Positions 17,334 to 25,590 of a DNA stretch of 64,000 bases are shown piece by piece (within the stretch, counting starts at the first letter, position 1; each line of letters opens with the position of its first letter). Origin of the DNA: Kiloniella litopenaei (GTDB taxonomy: Bacteria; Pseudomonadota; Alphaproteobacteria; Kiloniellales; Kiloniellaceae); NCBI RefSeq assembly GCF_000982415.1, contig NZ_LANI01000001.1:248001-312000 (forward strand), read 5' to 3'. The notes beneath the pieces are model-generated. The model did not search any database. It saw only the letters and a program-made list of their open reading frames with translations, and was not told the DNA's origin. The translations under genes were made by a program, and so were the position numbers.

Positions 17334-17735
17334 ATGACTCTCACGTCCGATATGTTGAATAATCCTGTTGGTGCAGTGACCTATACGCCCAATAATAGCG
17401 CCAACGGCTCTCTCCATGCCCGTTGGGCCTTTAGCGCACAGGAAGATGTTCATATTGTTTGTCAGGGAACAGCGATCCGTCAGAAAACCGGGGCCACCCC
17501 GCCCCAAAGATCAGATGTAAACAGTGATACACCCACTTATGATCCCTTTATTGGAACCTACAGCATTGCCTATACTGGCCCAGATGGTCACGAGAGTGAT
17601 CCGTGGGATCTTTTGATCACCAAAAGGGACGAGATTTATCACGCGATCTGGTCAAAGAATGATATTGTGCATTACCACGGTATTGGATTTGTTTCACAGG
17701 GAGATCTTATCTGCGGATGGCGTCCGATTACATAA
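17334..17735 (+). CDS. hypothetical protein (133 aa)
   Basis: Cytosolic-looking protein with no signal peptide. The C-terminal half (about 68-133: FIGTYSIAYTGPDGHESDPW, then GIGFVSQGDLICGWR) has the pattern of small beta-barrel domains with repeated aromatic strands and a Gly-Ile-Gly turn. I cannot name the family. It is followed after 51 bases by a DUF6434-like gene on the same strand. Confidence 0.6.
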   Translation: MTLTSDMLNNPVGAVTYTPNNSANGSLHARWAFSAQEDVHIVCQGTAIRQKTGATPPQRSDVNSDTPTYDPFIGTYSIAYTGPDGHESDPWDLLITKRDEIYHAIWSKNDIVHYHGIGFVSQGDLICGWRPIT

Positions 17736-17786
17736 TGTTCCATCACACATAAAGAAAATGGATCGGTTGGCACTGAGGGGAAATAA

Positions 17787-18032
17787 ATGAACAAAGATCA
17801 GAAAACATCACCTGAAAATATTAACTGGCATTCAGCGACGTTAACCCGTGAGACACCGATTACGGAAAGCTACAAACACACACAAAATGTCCGCCGCTTT
17901 ATGAAACTGCAATGCGGTGAACACTTCAAATTTAATCGGGACTTTATGAGTTGGATCAAAAACGGAACGCCAAAAACACTCGGCGACGTGGCGGACCAAT
18001 GGCTGCATCAAGAAATGACCAATAAAAAATAA
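17787..18032 (+). CDS. DUF6434-like small protein (81 aa)
   Basis: Small basic protein with the pattern FKFNRDFMSWIKNGTPKTLGDV preceded by SYKHTQNVRRFM. This resembles DUF6434, a short domain often found with SAP-like or YdeI-type proteins; the role is unknown. The start is preceded by GAGGGGAA. Probably cytosolic. The family call is from memory of the motif pattern. Confidence 0.7.
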   Translation: MNKDQKTSPENINWHSATLTRETPITESYKHTQNVRRFMKLQCGEHFKFNRDFMSWIKNGTPKTLGDVADQWLHQEMTNKK

Positions 18033-18883
18033 TCAAGAAATGGCCTTAAATATAACTTGTCGCTTTTTTTTGAGTGCGGCTATTTTTTGAGTACGGCCTG
18101 ATGATCGTTTTTAAACTTCGCGCTAAACCTTGACCAAAATCTTGCCAAACGTATGCGCAATGGTAGAAACGGCACCAATGCCGCATTATCTGACGTTTCA
18201 TCCCAAAACATTGCGCCTACTCCCTTTTTTGACCCTTCTCTTTTTTGATCGGGTCGTTGTTGTTTCTGCTTCCGTCTTTATTTCCCGTTTGTCACGGGCA
18301 TCTAGTTTTCACGGCCATTCTGTTTTCGCTGGCATTTTTATGACGGCTTACCCCACGTATAAACTCTACGCCTGTTATGTGACTCTAATATTTCAGTTTT
18401 GTGAACTTGCACACTTTTCAACTAAAAAATCTTCGAAATTAAATAAAATCAAACACTTGTTAAACAGCCCCTTCTATCCCCCTCCCCCCAAGGGGAACAA
18501 GCCCTCTTTGCACCGGCAAAACATTAAGGATTTTATTAATATTTGTCCCTCTATACTGGCGGGATAACAGGAAAGATCTGGCCAAAAAAATTTCGGAAAA
18601 CCGAATGTCATCATGACCAAAGCCAGATACACAAGATGCTTTTCCAAGAGATAAACCACCTCTGGGAACATCTTGTTTTATGTCATTTTTGGCATATCCC
18701 GGTACTCCGCTGTCAAATAGAGTACCATGTTCGCAAGGCTCGGATGCATATCTGTCGAACAAATGACAGACGGGAATATCAAGAGCCTTATCAGTGCGGT
18801 TCAAGTGTTGTGTTACCATAAATATTGTGTTGCCAGGGTTTAATCTCACTCTAGAAGAGTCCGGACTTAAAGGAGTTCTGATT
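18033..18883. other. 850-base region without a convincing gene
   Basis: Several open frames exist on both strands (for example 18130-18567 and 18460-18849) but their translations are Ser/Phe/Pro-rich, have no motif and lack good starts. On the minus strand 18123-18182 reads GIGAVSTIAHTFGKILVKV then a stop, which looks faintly like the C-terminal end of a zinc-type alcohol dehydrogenase. The region may be decayed genes. Confidence 0.4.
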
Positions 18884-19117
18884 GTGGCTTATAGTGCAAA
18901 AAATCTAAGCGAAGATTTGGGTAAGGAAATGGAACATGGCTATCGCGCGAGTAAAGTCGCAAAACTGGCCAGTCAAATTCATCATAATCATCGTCGGGAA
19001 CTATCCCGCTATCTCGATTGCAAACTGATGCAACTCACGGCAATGGAAGAAGGGCCAGAGTTCGAGTTTTCCGAAGGCGAAATGCGACATCTGATTTCTG
19101 AATTACGCAGCCATTAA
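18884..19117 (+). CDS. small hypothetical protein (77 aa)
   Basis: A GTG start at 18884 is chosen because AAGGAG lies eight bases before it; longer in-frame starts have no such site. The protein is helical and charged (EDLGKEMEHGYRASKVAKLASQ, then SEGEMRHLISELRSH), with no membrane segment. No family recognised. It is followed by a good intrinsic terminator, supporting it as a separately expressed gene. Confidence 0.6.
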   Translation: MAYSAKNLSEDLGKEMEHGYRASKVAKLASQIHHNHRRELSRYLDCKLMQLTAMEEGPEFEFSEGEMRHLISELRSH

Positions 19118-19146
19118 AACAAACGGGTTTCCCAAAAAAGAACGAG

Positions 19147-19174
19147 AAGGCGGCAAAAAGCCGCCTTTTCTCTT
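19147..19174 (+). terminator. intrinsic terminator
   Basis: Perfect stem AAGGCGGC (19147-19154) / GCCGCCTT (19160-19167) with an AAAAA loop, running into TTTTCTCTT. It lies 30 bases after the small GTG-started gene. Confidence 0.9.
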
Positions 19175-19295
19175 GGTACCCCTTAACTAATGCCAGGTGA
19201 AAATGATTGAACGTTGCCAGCTCTAACTCTTATTTCTGTCTTATCGCTTATTTCTATTTTATCTCTGGCCCCTATTGGACGCCCTATTTCTGAAC

Positions 19296-19817
19296 CTAGT
19301 TCTGGTTTTGGTTTTTTGGGGCCTTCTGAACCTGCTCGGGTGAAGATAACATCACCATTGCCGCCTCGATATCATCTTGCGAGGGACCTTGCTGCTTCGC
19401 AGATTTTGACTTTTTTTGCCCGGCTTTACTCCGCCCTTGCCCTTTAAGAGTGCGCTCGATAGTCAAGTCGCGTTCATTGTCCGCAAGGGCCGCGATAAAA
19501 CAATGAAACATCTTCCCCAGTGGCGTTCCCGAATTCAGCCCCTCACAGAGCGATTGAAAATAGATCCCCCGCGATTGCAAATCCTGTAGAAAAGTAATCA
19601 GATCAACCGTGCGCCGCCCAAGCCGATCTAACCGCCAAACCACAAGACTATCGCCAGCATCCAGTTCAGCCAACGCTTCTTCCAAGGCTAGACAGACAAC
19701 CCGATTGGACGCCAGAATTTCAGAATAAACCTTGTCACAGCCCTCATCCTTCAGCGCTGCAATCTGCTGCTCCAAATTCTGCCCTTCCCCGGACGTCCGT
19801 GCATAGCCGATCTTCAT
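19296..19817 (-). CDS. degenerate serine recombinase/resolvase without HTH
   Basis: The N-terminal catalytic domain is recognisable: YARTSGEGQNLEQQ (5-18) with the nucleophile Ser9, and VVWRLDRLGRR (59-69) with Arg65 and Arg68 at the places of gamma-delta Arg68 and Arg71. The usual Arg of the 'RPxL' stretch appears replaced by Cys42 in the aligned position (an Arg lies three residues earlier). After the ER at 121-122 the protein does not continue into the GRP hinge and helix-turn-helix but ends in a Lys/Ser/Gln-rich tail (129-173). It is probably unable to bind a site normally and may be a decaying invertase. No flanking inverted repeats or invertible promoter were seen. Confidence 0.75.
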   Translation of the reverse strand: MKIGYARTSGEGQNLEQQIAALKDEGCDKVYSEILASNRVVCLALEEALAELDAGDSLVVWRLDRLGRRTVDLITFLQDLQSRGIYFQSLCEGLNSGTPLGKMFHCFIAALADNERDLTIERTLKGQGRSKAGQKKSKSAKQQGPSQDDIEAAMVMLSSPEQVQKAPKNQNQN

Positions 19818-19823
19818 TCTGTC

Positions 19824-20372
19824 CTATCCCGGGCTTTCCATGATCAGGATCAACATTGCCTTGTCGGACAGTGCTTCATATAAATGCTTGCTATCGGCGG
19901 GATAGCGATAATAATCGCCTTCGGATAGTTCCTGTAAATTGTCCTCGGGGCCAAGGCGGACCCGTCCGCGACAGACAAAAGCATGTTCAACCGTGCTTTG
20001 TGTATGGGGTTCGGCCTCTCTTACTGATCCGCTTTCAAGATAAACGCGATAGAGATCCCGGCGACAGGAAATGGGACAATCAGCCAAGAGAGTAGAAGAC
20101 AAGGTTGATAGATCAGACGATAGCTGATCTTTTTCATCGGCACGGATGATGGTGAAGTCGGATTTGGGTGTTTCAAACAGAAAGCTAAGCGGAATATTCA
20201 ACGCCGATGCAATGGCCCAAAGGGTTTCGAGACTGGGATTGCCTTGCCCCCCCTCTAGCTGAGACAGTGTTGATTTTGCAATACCCGCCTGGGACGCCAA
20301 GGCTGACAAGCTCATCTTTGCGCGGGTGCGTTCACGCTGTATTGCCTGTGCAATCAGAGAAACCGGGGTCAT
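19824..20372 (-). CDS. XRE-cupin transcriptional regulator
   Basis: Protein of 182 aa. Residues about 12-68 are an HTH_3 domain (AKMSLSALASQAGIAKSTLSQLEGGQGNPS) and about 105-182 a small cupin domain (VEHAFVCRGRVRLG, GDYYRYPADSKHLYEAL). Such regulators sense a small ligand in the cupin and often control adjacent amino-acid transport genes. It is divergent from azlCD with a 200-base gap, the usual layout for local control of that exporter. The gene ends six bases from the recombinase start on the same strand. Confidence 0.9.
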   Translation of the reverse strand: MTPVSLIAQAIQRERTRAKMSLSALASQAGIAKSTLSQLEGGQGNPSLETLWAIASALNIPLSFLFETPKSDFTIIRADEKDQLSSDLSTLSSTLLADCPISCRRDLYRVYLESGSVREAEPHTQSTVEHAFVCRGRVRLGPEDNLQELSEGDYYRYPADSKHLYEALSDKAMLILIMESPG

Positions 20373-20572
20373 ATCCTCAATTTAGCTCCCAAATGTGTTC
20401 TTTATAAGAAACGAATGTTCTATTTGACGAACACTTCTTCTTCGTTCATTATACAGAACAATAACACTATGTAACGAACAAAAATCATTTCTTTCTTTTT
20501 TCATGTCATCGACCCGTTTCGGGATTTCGAGACAGAGAGTAAGCGAAATGGTTTTTGTCAGGAGACCGCCGA

Positions 20573-21388
20573 ATGAGCGACCAGACATATACAGAACACC
20601 CCCCCTGTGGCGGTATGCCAACACGTAACCCCGTGGGGGACAACAGCCCAAAAACGGTAATGGTATCGGACATTAAGGATGGCATCAAAGATGTCCTGCC
20701 AATTTTGATTGCCATTGTTCCTTTTGCCGCCGTTTTTGGTGCTGTTGCAATTGATAGCGGATTAAGCTTTGGCGAGGTCATGTTAACCTCGCTCTCCATC
20801 TATGCCGCCGCCAGCCAATACGTGATGATTGATTTGATGGGACAGAATGTGCCCGTCTGGTCCATTGTTCTTGCCGTCTTTGCCGTGAATTTCCGGCATG
20901 TGCTCTATTCCGCCTCTATTGGCCGGACAATGGGCGCTTTTTCATTTTGGCAAAAGGCCCTTGCCTTCTTTTTACTGGTTGATCCGCAATTTGCCTCATC
21001 CGAAAACCGCGCCACCAAAACAGGTCTGCGCCCCGCCTATTATTTTTCCTATGCCGCCATGATTTACGGTACATGGATGGCATCCAATGCCATCGGGGCC
21101 TTGTTTGGGGCGCTGATAGAATCCCCAGCCACCTATGGGCTGGACTTTATTCTGCCGCTGTATTTCACAGGCCTTGTTGCCGGTTTTCACAAACGCCCCA
21201 ACTTTATTCTGATCCTGATCACAAGTGCGGGCGTTTCACTGGCGGCTTACCTTACAATCGGCAGTCCCTGGCACATTACCCTTGGCGGGATCGCCGGGTT
21301 GATCATCGCCGCAGCCTTAAGCAAGCCCAAAGACACAAATACTGCCAAAGCCATAAACACCCCCGAGGAAAGTACTGCCAATGTCTGA
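20573..21388 (+). CDS. azlC: AzlC-family branched-chain amino acid exporter subunit
   Basis: The ATG at 20573 is preceded by GGAG; a start six codons earlier is less likely. Protein of 271 aa with the AzlC pattern IKDVLPILIAIVPFAAVFG, then SLSIYAAASQYVMIDLMG and FAVNFRHVLYSASIG, and about 6-7 membrane helices. With AzlD it forms an inner-membrane exporter for branched-chain and related amino acids (BrnFE type in Corynebacterium). It overlaps azlD by eight bases, so translation is coupled. The divergent XRE-cupin gene is the likely regulator. Confidence 0.92.
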   Translation: MSDQTYTEHPPCGGMPTRNPVGDNSPKTVMVSDIKDGIKDVLPILIAIVPFAAVFGAVAIDSGLSFGEVMLTSLSIYAAASQYVMIDLMGQNVPVWSIVLAVFAVNFRHVLYSASIGRTMGAFSFWQKALAFFLLVDPQFASSENRATKTGLRPAYYFSYAAMIYGTWMASNAIGALFGALIESPATYGLDFILPLYFTGLVAGFHKRPNFILILITSAGVSLAAYLTIGSPWHITLGGIAGLIIAAALSKPKDTNTAKAINTPEESTANV

Positions 21389-21677
21389 TACCGTTTTCTT
21401 AATTTTGGCCTGTGCCCTTGCCACCTATGCGACCAGAACGGGTGGGCATTTGATCCTGTCACGCTTTGGTGCAACCCATTATCGCCTCGAAGCCGCGTTA
21501 GAGGCTGTGCCAACCGCCGTCCTGACCGCTCTGGTTGCCCCGTCACTGATCACCAACGGCCCCGCCGAAGCGATCTCCATTCTGGTGGGCGGGCTAGTCG
21601 CCCTGCGCTATTCCTTGGTGGTCAGTGTCATTTCTGGATTGGGGACTCTTATTATACTGCGGAGTGTTCTAACCTGA
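21381..21677 (+). CDS. azlD: AzlD-family exporter subunit
   Basis: Protein of 98 aa with 3-4 membrane helices and the AzlD pattern TYATRTGGHLIL near the N-terminus and LEAVPTAVLTALVAPSLI in the middle. It is the small partner of AzlC; its ATG overlaps the end of azlC by eight bases. The length is normal for the family. Confidence 0.9.
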   Translation: MSDTVFLILACALATYATRTGGHLILSRFGATHYRLEAALEAVPTAVLTALVAPSLITNGPAEAISILVGGLVALRYSLVVSVISGLGTLIILRSVLT

Positions 21678-21794
21678 TCAGAATTTACAGCCAGAGCATA
21701 TTCTTTTTCTCGGTAATAAGTTATGGTAGATTCCCTCTAACGCCTTTCCCAATGGGACATATTCACACCGTAGAAACAGATAAGCGAAGGCCAA

Positions 21795-22244
21795 GTGAAA
21801 AAAGCAAAAAAACAGGAAACATTTCTGTTTAATTACTGGCGCGACTATTGGCAAAATACTGGGTCCAAAAGCTGGCTTTCTCTCTTAGGGAAACCGCCCT
21901 TGGAAGAACCAATATCTATGAAAGTTGCCCGCGGTTATACCCAAGCCGTTCGCGCCCAGGAATACAGCCCGGAAAATTTACTGATCCACCTGTCCAATCA
22001 ACTAAAGCAGATTGACCAAATTCGGGATAGAGAAAATACCTTATTCGGGCGTATCTACAACAAAATGGCTGGTGACAATCCTCGCATCGTTACACTGGAC
22101 GGCACCGTTATCCAACAGCTTTACGACACGGCTGAACAAACACCACCGATCATTATTGAACGACAGAAGCTCTATGAAATCGATCACGCCGAACTCAGAG
22201 AGCTTTATAAACAGGCGTCAAAAGTGATTTCACCAATATCCTGA
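21795..22244 (+). CDS. hypothetical protein (149 aa), paralogue of the next gene
   Basis: Cytosolic protein with a basic N-terminus. From about residue 50 it aligns with the N-terminal half of the following protein: YSPENLLIHLSNQLKQID, RDRENTLFGRIYNKMAGDNP, LDGTVIQQLYDTAEQ, then a C-terminal Y-E-I-D-x-A-E-L-R-E-L-Y-K-Q segment. No known family. The start codon may be GTG at 21795. The two genes are 17 bases apart and very likely form one operon. Confidence 0.65.
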   Translation: MKKAKKQETFLFNYWRDYWQNTGSKSWLSLLGKPPLEEPISMKVARGYTQAVRAQEYSPENLLIHLSNQLKQIDQIRDRENTLFGRIYNKMAGDNPRIVTLDGTVIQQLYDTAEQTPPIIIERQKLYEIDHAELRELYKQASKVISPIS

Positions 22245-22261
22245 GAACCGAATATTAAGAG

Positions 22262-22963
22262 ATGGATATTAAAAAATATAATGATCCCCACGAAGACTCT
22301 GGTTTTTTGCGATATGCAATTACACATGGGGTAACCGAACTTCTCTCCACCGCAACCTATAGCCCGGACAACCTGATCATCGCGACTGAAAAAAAACTCG
22401 AGGCAATGCATGAAATTATTGATCGGGACAAAACATTTTGGGGGCGTTTTAAAAACTGGTTTAACGGCGAAAAACCGGACCGCATTCTGGTTGACGGCGG
22501 CATGTTGATTCAGCTGTTTGAATTATCAAAACAGAAATCTCCCTATACCTTAACCTCAAGCCATCAATACACTATTCCCTATTCTGATCTCTATGAACTC
22601 TACAAAAAGCTTTTGGTTGCCGTCGCTCCCGAGAAGGCTGTGAAACTTGATAAGAGCCAAACCATGACAATTGATATTGCTACCTTAAAAAGTGCCAGTG
22701 ATAAAATTTTTGCTTACCTGGAAGAAGCCAATATTACCGAAATCCCTTTAGAGCATGATTTGCATTGGGTCATGAAGCATAAAGAAGCATTGGATCCAAC
22801 GAAAGAACCTCGTTTTTCAGGCCTTGGGCAGCTCACCGACAACTATGATGCAATGGTAAAGATCGCAAACAATAATGATGAAAACGAGGATGATACCCCC
22901 ATACCTTATAACTTTGTTTGGCTGGCAACTTTATTAGATTACATCGGACACAGAGCTTTGTAG
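22262..22963 (+). CDS. hypothetical protein (233 aa), shares a new domain with the preceding gene
   Basis: Residues about 25-125 repeat the domain of the preceding gene: YSPDNLIIATEKKLEAMHEI, RDKTFWGRFKNWFNGEKP, VDGGMLIQLFELSKQK and YTIPYSDLYELYKKL. The remaining C-terminal part (about 130-233) is acidic and helical with no recognised motif. No signal or membrane segment. It is followed by a hairpin and T-run at 23005-23037. Gene duplication with later extension, or loss from the shorter copy, explains the pair. Confidence 0.65.
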   Translation: MDIKKYNDPHEDSGFLRYAITHGVTELLSTATYSPDNLIIATEKKLEAMHEIIDRDKTFWGRFKNWFNGEKPDRILVDGGMLIQLFELSKQKSPYTLTSSHQYTIPYSDLYELYKKLLVAVAPEKAVKLDKSQTMTIDIATLKSASDKIFAYLEEANITEIPLEHDLHWVMKHKEALDPTKEPRFSGLGQLTDNYDAMVKIANNNDENEDDTPIPYNFVWLATLLDYIGHRAL

Positions 22964-23004
22964 GTATCCAAATAGAATGTATTGAGATTGAACTTCATCG
23001 CATA

Positions 23005-23037
23005 TGCAATATACAAGCAATCTGTATTGCATTTTTT
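23005..23037 (+). terminator. probable intrinsic terminator
   Basis: Stem TGCAATATACA / TGTATTGCA with a two-base bulge and a short loop, followed directly by six T residues. It lies about 40 bases after the paralogue pair. Confidence 0.7.
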
Positions 23038-23159
23038 AACCAACCAAAACAATTCTGTAATAATGCGGGGCTATTGTCCAAAGTGATATAGGCCGTGATA
23101 GATACCGAATGTTTGCAAAAATAACGCAGGCATTTAGCTGACAAAAGAATGCCCCGCGA

Positions 23160-24059
23160 ATGAAACCAAATCTGGCAGAACGCTTTTTACTGGATGAATG
23201 TAATCCAGAGACAAAACGGATATTGGAAACAGAAATCGATGAAATGATTTCCGGGCGTGGCCCCCGGTTTCGCGAACACCATTTCAATCTCTATGACATC
23301 AAGCTGGATGCGGTGCGCCGCAAGGTTGGCATTGTTGATATCTTTGACCCCAAGGAAAGTGGCCGGATAGAGCTGGAAATGTTCCACTTTCGCCTGCTCC
23401 TCAAACGATTAACCAGCCAATCAGCCCCGGATAACTATGGCAAGGGGGATAACTATGGCAAAACGGGTTCCGGGGTTCTGAATTTCCTGACATCAAGTGC
23501 CAAAAAACTTTCCCCGCGCAACAGCAGTATTGCCTTTAAGAACAAGGTTCTAAAGAAAAAGCGGGAAAGTTATAACCTTTATGAAACCACACCACCCTTG
23601 CCCCGGAAAATCATCACACTCGGCCTGATCGAAAATAACAAAAAGATCACTTTACTGATTCAGGATGATCCCAACGGCAGTGAAGAAATTCCGACAGAAG
23701 AAAAAGCCCGTTTTTGCATTAGTTTCCCCAAAGTCATCAGCTATCGCCAATCCACAGAAAGCTATCGCCTAAAGATGCTGGCAACCATGGACCCCTCCCT
23801 TTTGGCCTCTACGGGTTATGGGCTTTTTACAGTGGAAAATTCCAAATTTTTCAAATGGCTGGACAAAGAAAGCTACAACCGCTTTGAAAAACGGGTTCCA
23901 ACCCACTACCTGTTGATCACGCACCACGAAGTTTACGATATCCTCAGCTACCAACCGCCAGAGGTAACAGAGCTTGAACCCGACACCCTGTCCCAACAGG
24001 ATCATACCCAGCAAAATCATACAATGGAACAGGGCTTTTCAATCTGGGATCTGGTTTAG
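23160..24059 (+). CDS. hypothetical protein (299 aa)
   Basis: Soluble, charged protein with no signal peptide. It contains a short direct repeat DNYGK-GDNYGK at about 97-107 and a C-terminal tail rich in Gln/His/Thr (DTLSQQDHTQQNHTMEQG). The middle (PRKIITLGLIENNKKITLLIQDDP) suggests beta strands. I recognise no family. It follows the paralogue pair and its terminator, so it has its own promoter. It converges with the LprI-like gene. Confidence 0.6.
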   Translation: MKPNLAERFLLDECNPETKRILETEIDEMISGRGPRFREHHFNLYDIKLDAVRRKVGIVDIFDPKESGRIELEMFHFRLLLKRLTSQSAPDNYGKGDNYGKTGSGVLNFLTSSAKKLSPRNSSIAFKNKVLKKKRESYNLYETTPPLPRKIITLGLIENNKKITLLIQDDPNGSEEIPTEEKARFCISFPKVISYRQSTESYRLKMLATMDPSLLASTGYGLFTVENSKFFKWLDKESYNRFEKRVPTHYLLITHHEVYDILSYQPPEVTELEPDTLSQQDHTQQNHTMEQGFSIWDLV

Positions 24060-24065
24060 ATTTAT

Positions 24066-25016
24066 CTAGTCACTTGATGCAGTTCGGCAATTAAGTGTCT
24101 CGTTACGCCAACGTAAAGTTACCGTATCATCAAAAAAGGTTAGTTGATTCCCAAAGGCGCCTGAAAACAATCTGTCTTGCACTTCTGTCACAGCATAGGC
24201 CTTGACCAGGATATCCCTGCTATCGCCCCGCTCAACAATAACAACAGGCAGAATCAGATCCAGCTCGGTTGCATAGAATTCGTTTCGATCGTTGCCATCA
24301 CATGTAAAACGGGTAGCTGGCTTATCAACTGTGGTAAGATCCCACTCTGCCTGTAATCTAACAATTCGATGTAAGTAGCTATCCTGCACACAGGCTTTGA
24401 TTTCCTCTTGTTCTTTCCAACAGTCATTTCGCCCCTTGATCCAACCGCGTTGCAAAGCCATGAGTTTTGATTTTGCTGCTTGTTGTCTTTGCGAAGGTAA
24501 CTTATTTACGGCATCAAGTGATGCATTATAAACGCCGTTCAACGTATGATCCAAAAACATCAAATCACGATCTGAACAAATTAGTTTTTCAACCTCAGAC
24601 GTCACTTTTTCACACTTAAACGTGGGGCCAGAGGGGACACCGTATTCTTGCAAAAGGATGTTTTGTACCCAACCAGTAACACCAGAATAGAGATCGGCGC
24701 CTACCTGTGCTGTCTCCTTATGCTGCAAAAAAGAAACCTTACACCACACATTTTCCTTAGCGGTTTTCTTTTCATCGTCACTAAGTTTTAACCAGTCTTC
24801 ATAAGAAAGAACCCCTGTGCAGCCCAGATTTTTCAATCCTACTGTACCGTTCGTAAAAACTGCTACCACAGAGCTTTCTGCATGAGCCTCAACCCGGATT
24901 GGTGCTTCCGATGACTTTACACGAAAAAAATCAGGGCCATCCGCTTCTGCCCAAACAAAACCGGGGATAAAAACAACAGACAAAACAGAAATAAATGATA
25001 AAAATTTCAAATACAT
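24066..25016 (-). CDS. exported protein with SH3-like and LprI (lysozyme-inhibitor-like) domains
   Basis: The ATG at 25016 gives a clean Sec signal peptide (MYLKFLSFISVLSVVF, ending WAEA); an upstream start would add nine residues. Mature N-terminal part: an SH3b-like fold (IRVEAHAESSVVAVF, ending GVTGWVQNILL). Middle: the LprI/DUF1311 pattern FKCEKVTSEVEKLICSDRDL, then LMALQRGWIKGRNDCWK with paired Cys. LprI-type domains are found in periplasmic lysozyme-inhibitor-like proteins. The C-terminal 90 residues are an unassigned beta-rich region. The role is probably envelope protection or wall binding (inference). Confidence 0.8.
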   Translation of the reverse strand: MYLKFLSFISVLSVVFIPGFVWAEADGPDFFRVKSSEAPIRVEAHAESSVVAVFTNGTVGLKNLGCTGVLSYEDWLKLSDDEKKTAKENVWCKVSFLQHKETAQVGADLYSGVTGWVQNILLQEYGVPSGPTFKCEKVTSEVEKLICSDRDLMFLDHTLNGVYNASLDAVNKLPSQRQQAAKSKLMALQRGWIKGRNDCWKEQEEIKACVQDSYLHRIVRLQAEWDLTTVDKPATRFTCDGNDRNEFYATELDLILPVVIVERGDSRDILVKAYAVTEVQDRLFSGAFGNQLTFFDDTVTLRWRNETLNCRTASSD

Positions 25017-25173
25017 AAATCGCTCCAACACCGATGAAACCATTAAGTTTAAGGTACCACGGTATCCTCTGAAAAACAGAAGTTTTCAAACAAGATGAAT
25101 TCTTCACGCGAATTACTGTCCGCTTTGACAAACTCAAAACTGACAAGTATTTAAAATGCAAAGGTTATATCCC

Positions 25174-25201
25174 CTCACCCCCGCCAGCGAAGCAAGCGCT
25201 T
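25174..25201. repeat. 28-bp imperfect direct repeat, copy 1
   Basis: Starts CTCACCCCCGCCAGCGAAGC and matches 27414-27441 at 27 of 28 positions. It covers the stop codon and last codons of truncated lysE. The two copies are 2240 bases apart and flank a Sel1-repeat gene. Confidence 0.9.
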
Positions 25202-25468
25202 ATAGCCCAGCCATCCCAAATAGCAGGCTCCGACAATCTTCACCCCAAGGGCAAAGCTTGGCATTGCCTGCATAAGCTGACCAAGACCAAAAGCAACCAG
25301 TACTGTCAGGATAACACCCGCAACAAAAATCCCCAGCGAAATCATCAGGCCAAAACGAAATCCGCGCGTAGAAGAATAGGCCGTAATCAAAACCAGATCA
25401 GGCCCCGGTGCAATGACCACAAAGAAAATTGCCGTCAAAAACAACGGTAAAACAGATACATCAATCAT
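25175..25468 (-). CDS. LysE-family exporter, C-terminally truncated
   Basis: Normal LysE N-terminal half: FFVVIAPGPDLVLITAYSSTRG and three membrane helices, then the protein stops at 97 aa after YLGWLGYKRLLRWRG. LysE/RhtB exporters are about 200 aa with 5-6 helices, so half is missing. The last 28 bases (25174-25201) are the same, with one mismatch, as the last bases of the ABC permease gene at 27415 and in the same reading frame (K-R-x-L-R-W-R-G-stop). The truncation point therefore coincides with a recombination-like junction. Probably non-functional as an exporter. Confidence 0.75.
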   Translation of the reverse strand: MIDVSVLPLFLTAIFFVVIAPGPDLVLITAYSSTRGFRFGLMISLGIFVAGVILTVLVAFGLGQLMQAMPSFALGVKIVGACYLGWLGYKRLLRWRG

Positions 25469-25590
25469 CACCGGAACACCCCATCAGAAAAGACGGGCTT
25501 TATCTTTATTTGATAGCGCGCTTATGCACCAATGAAACTTACTCAGAACTGCTATAAAAAAACTAATCTTTCCAAACTTACTTTTCTTAT

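Noticed and set aside
18130-18849. Frames of 129 and 145 codons on opposite strands
   Set aside because: No ribosome-binding site, odd composition and no motif.
19118-20572. Complete mobile element around the serine recombinase
   Set aside because: No terminal inverted repeats, target duplication or cargo boundary could be seen; neighbours are ordinary regulator and transporter genes.
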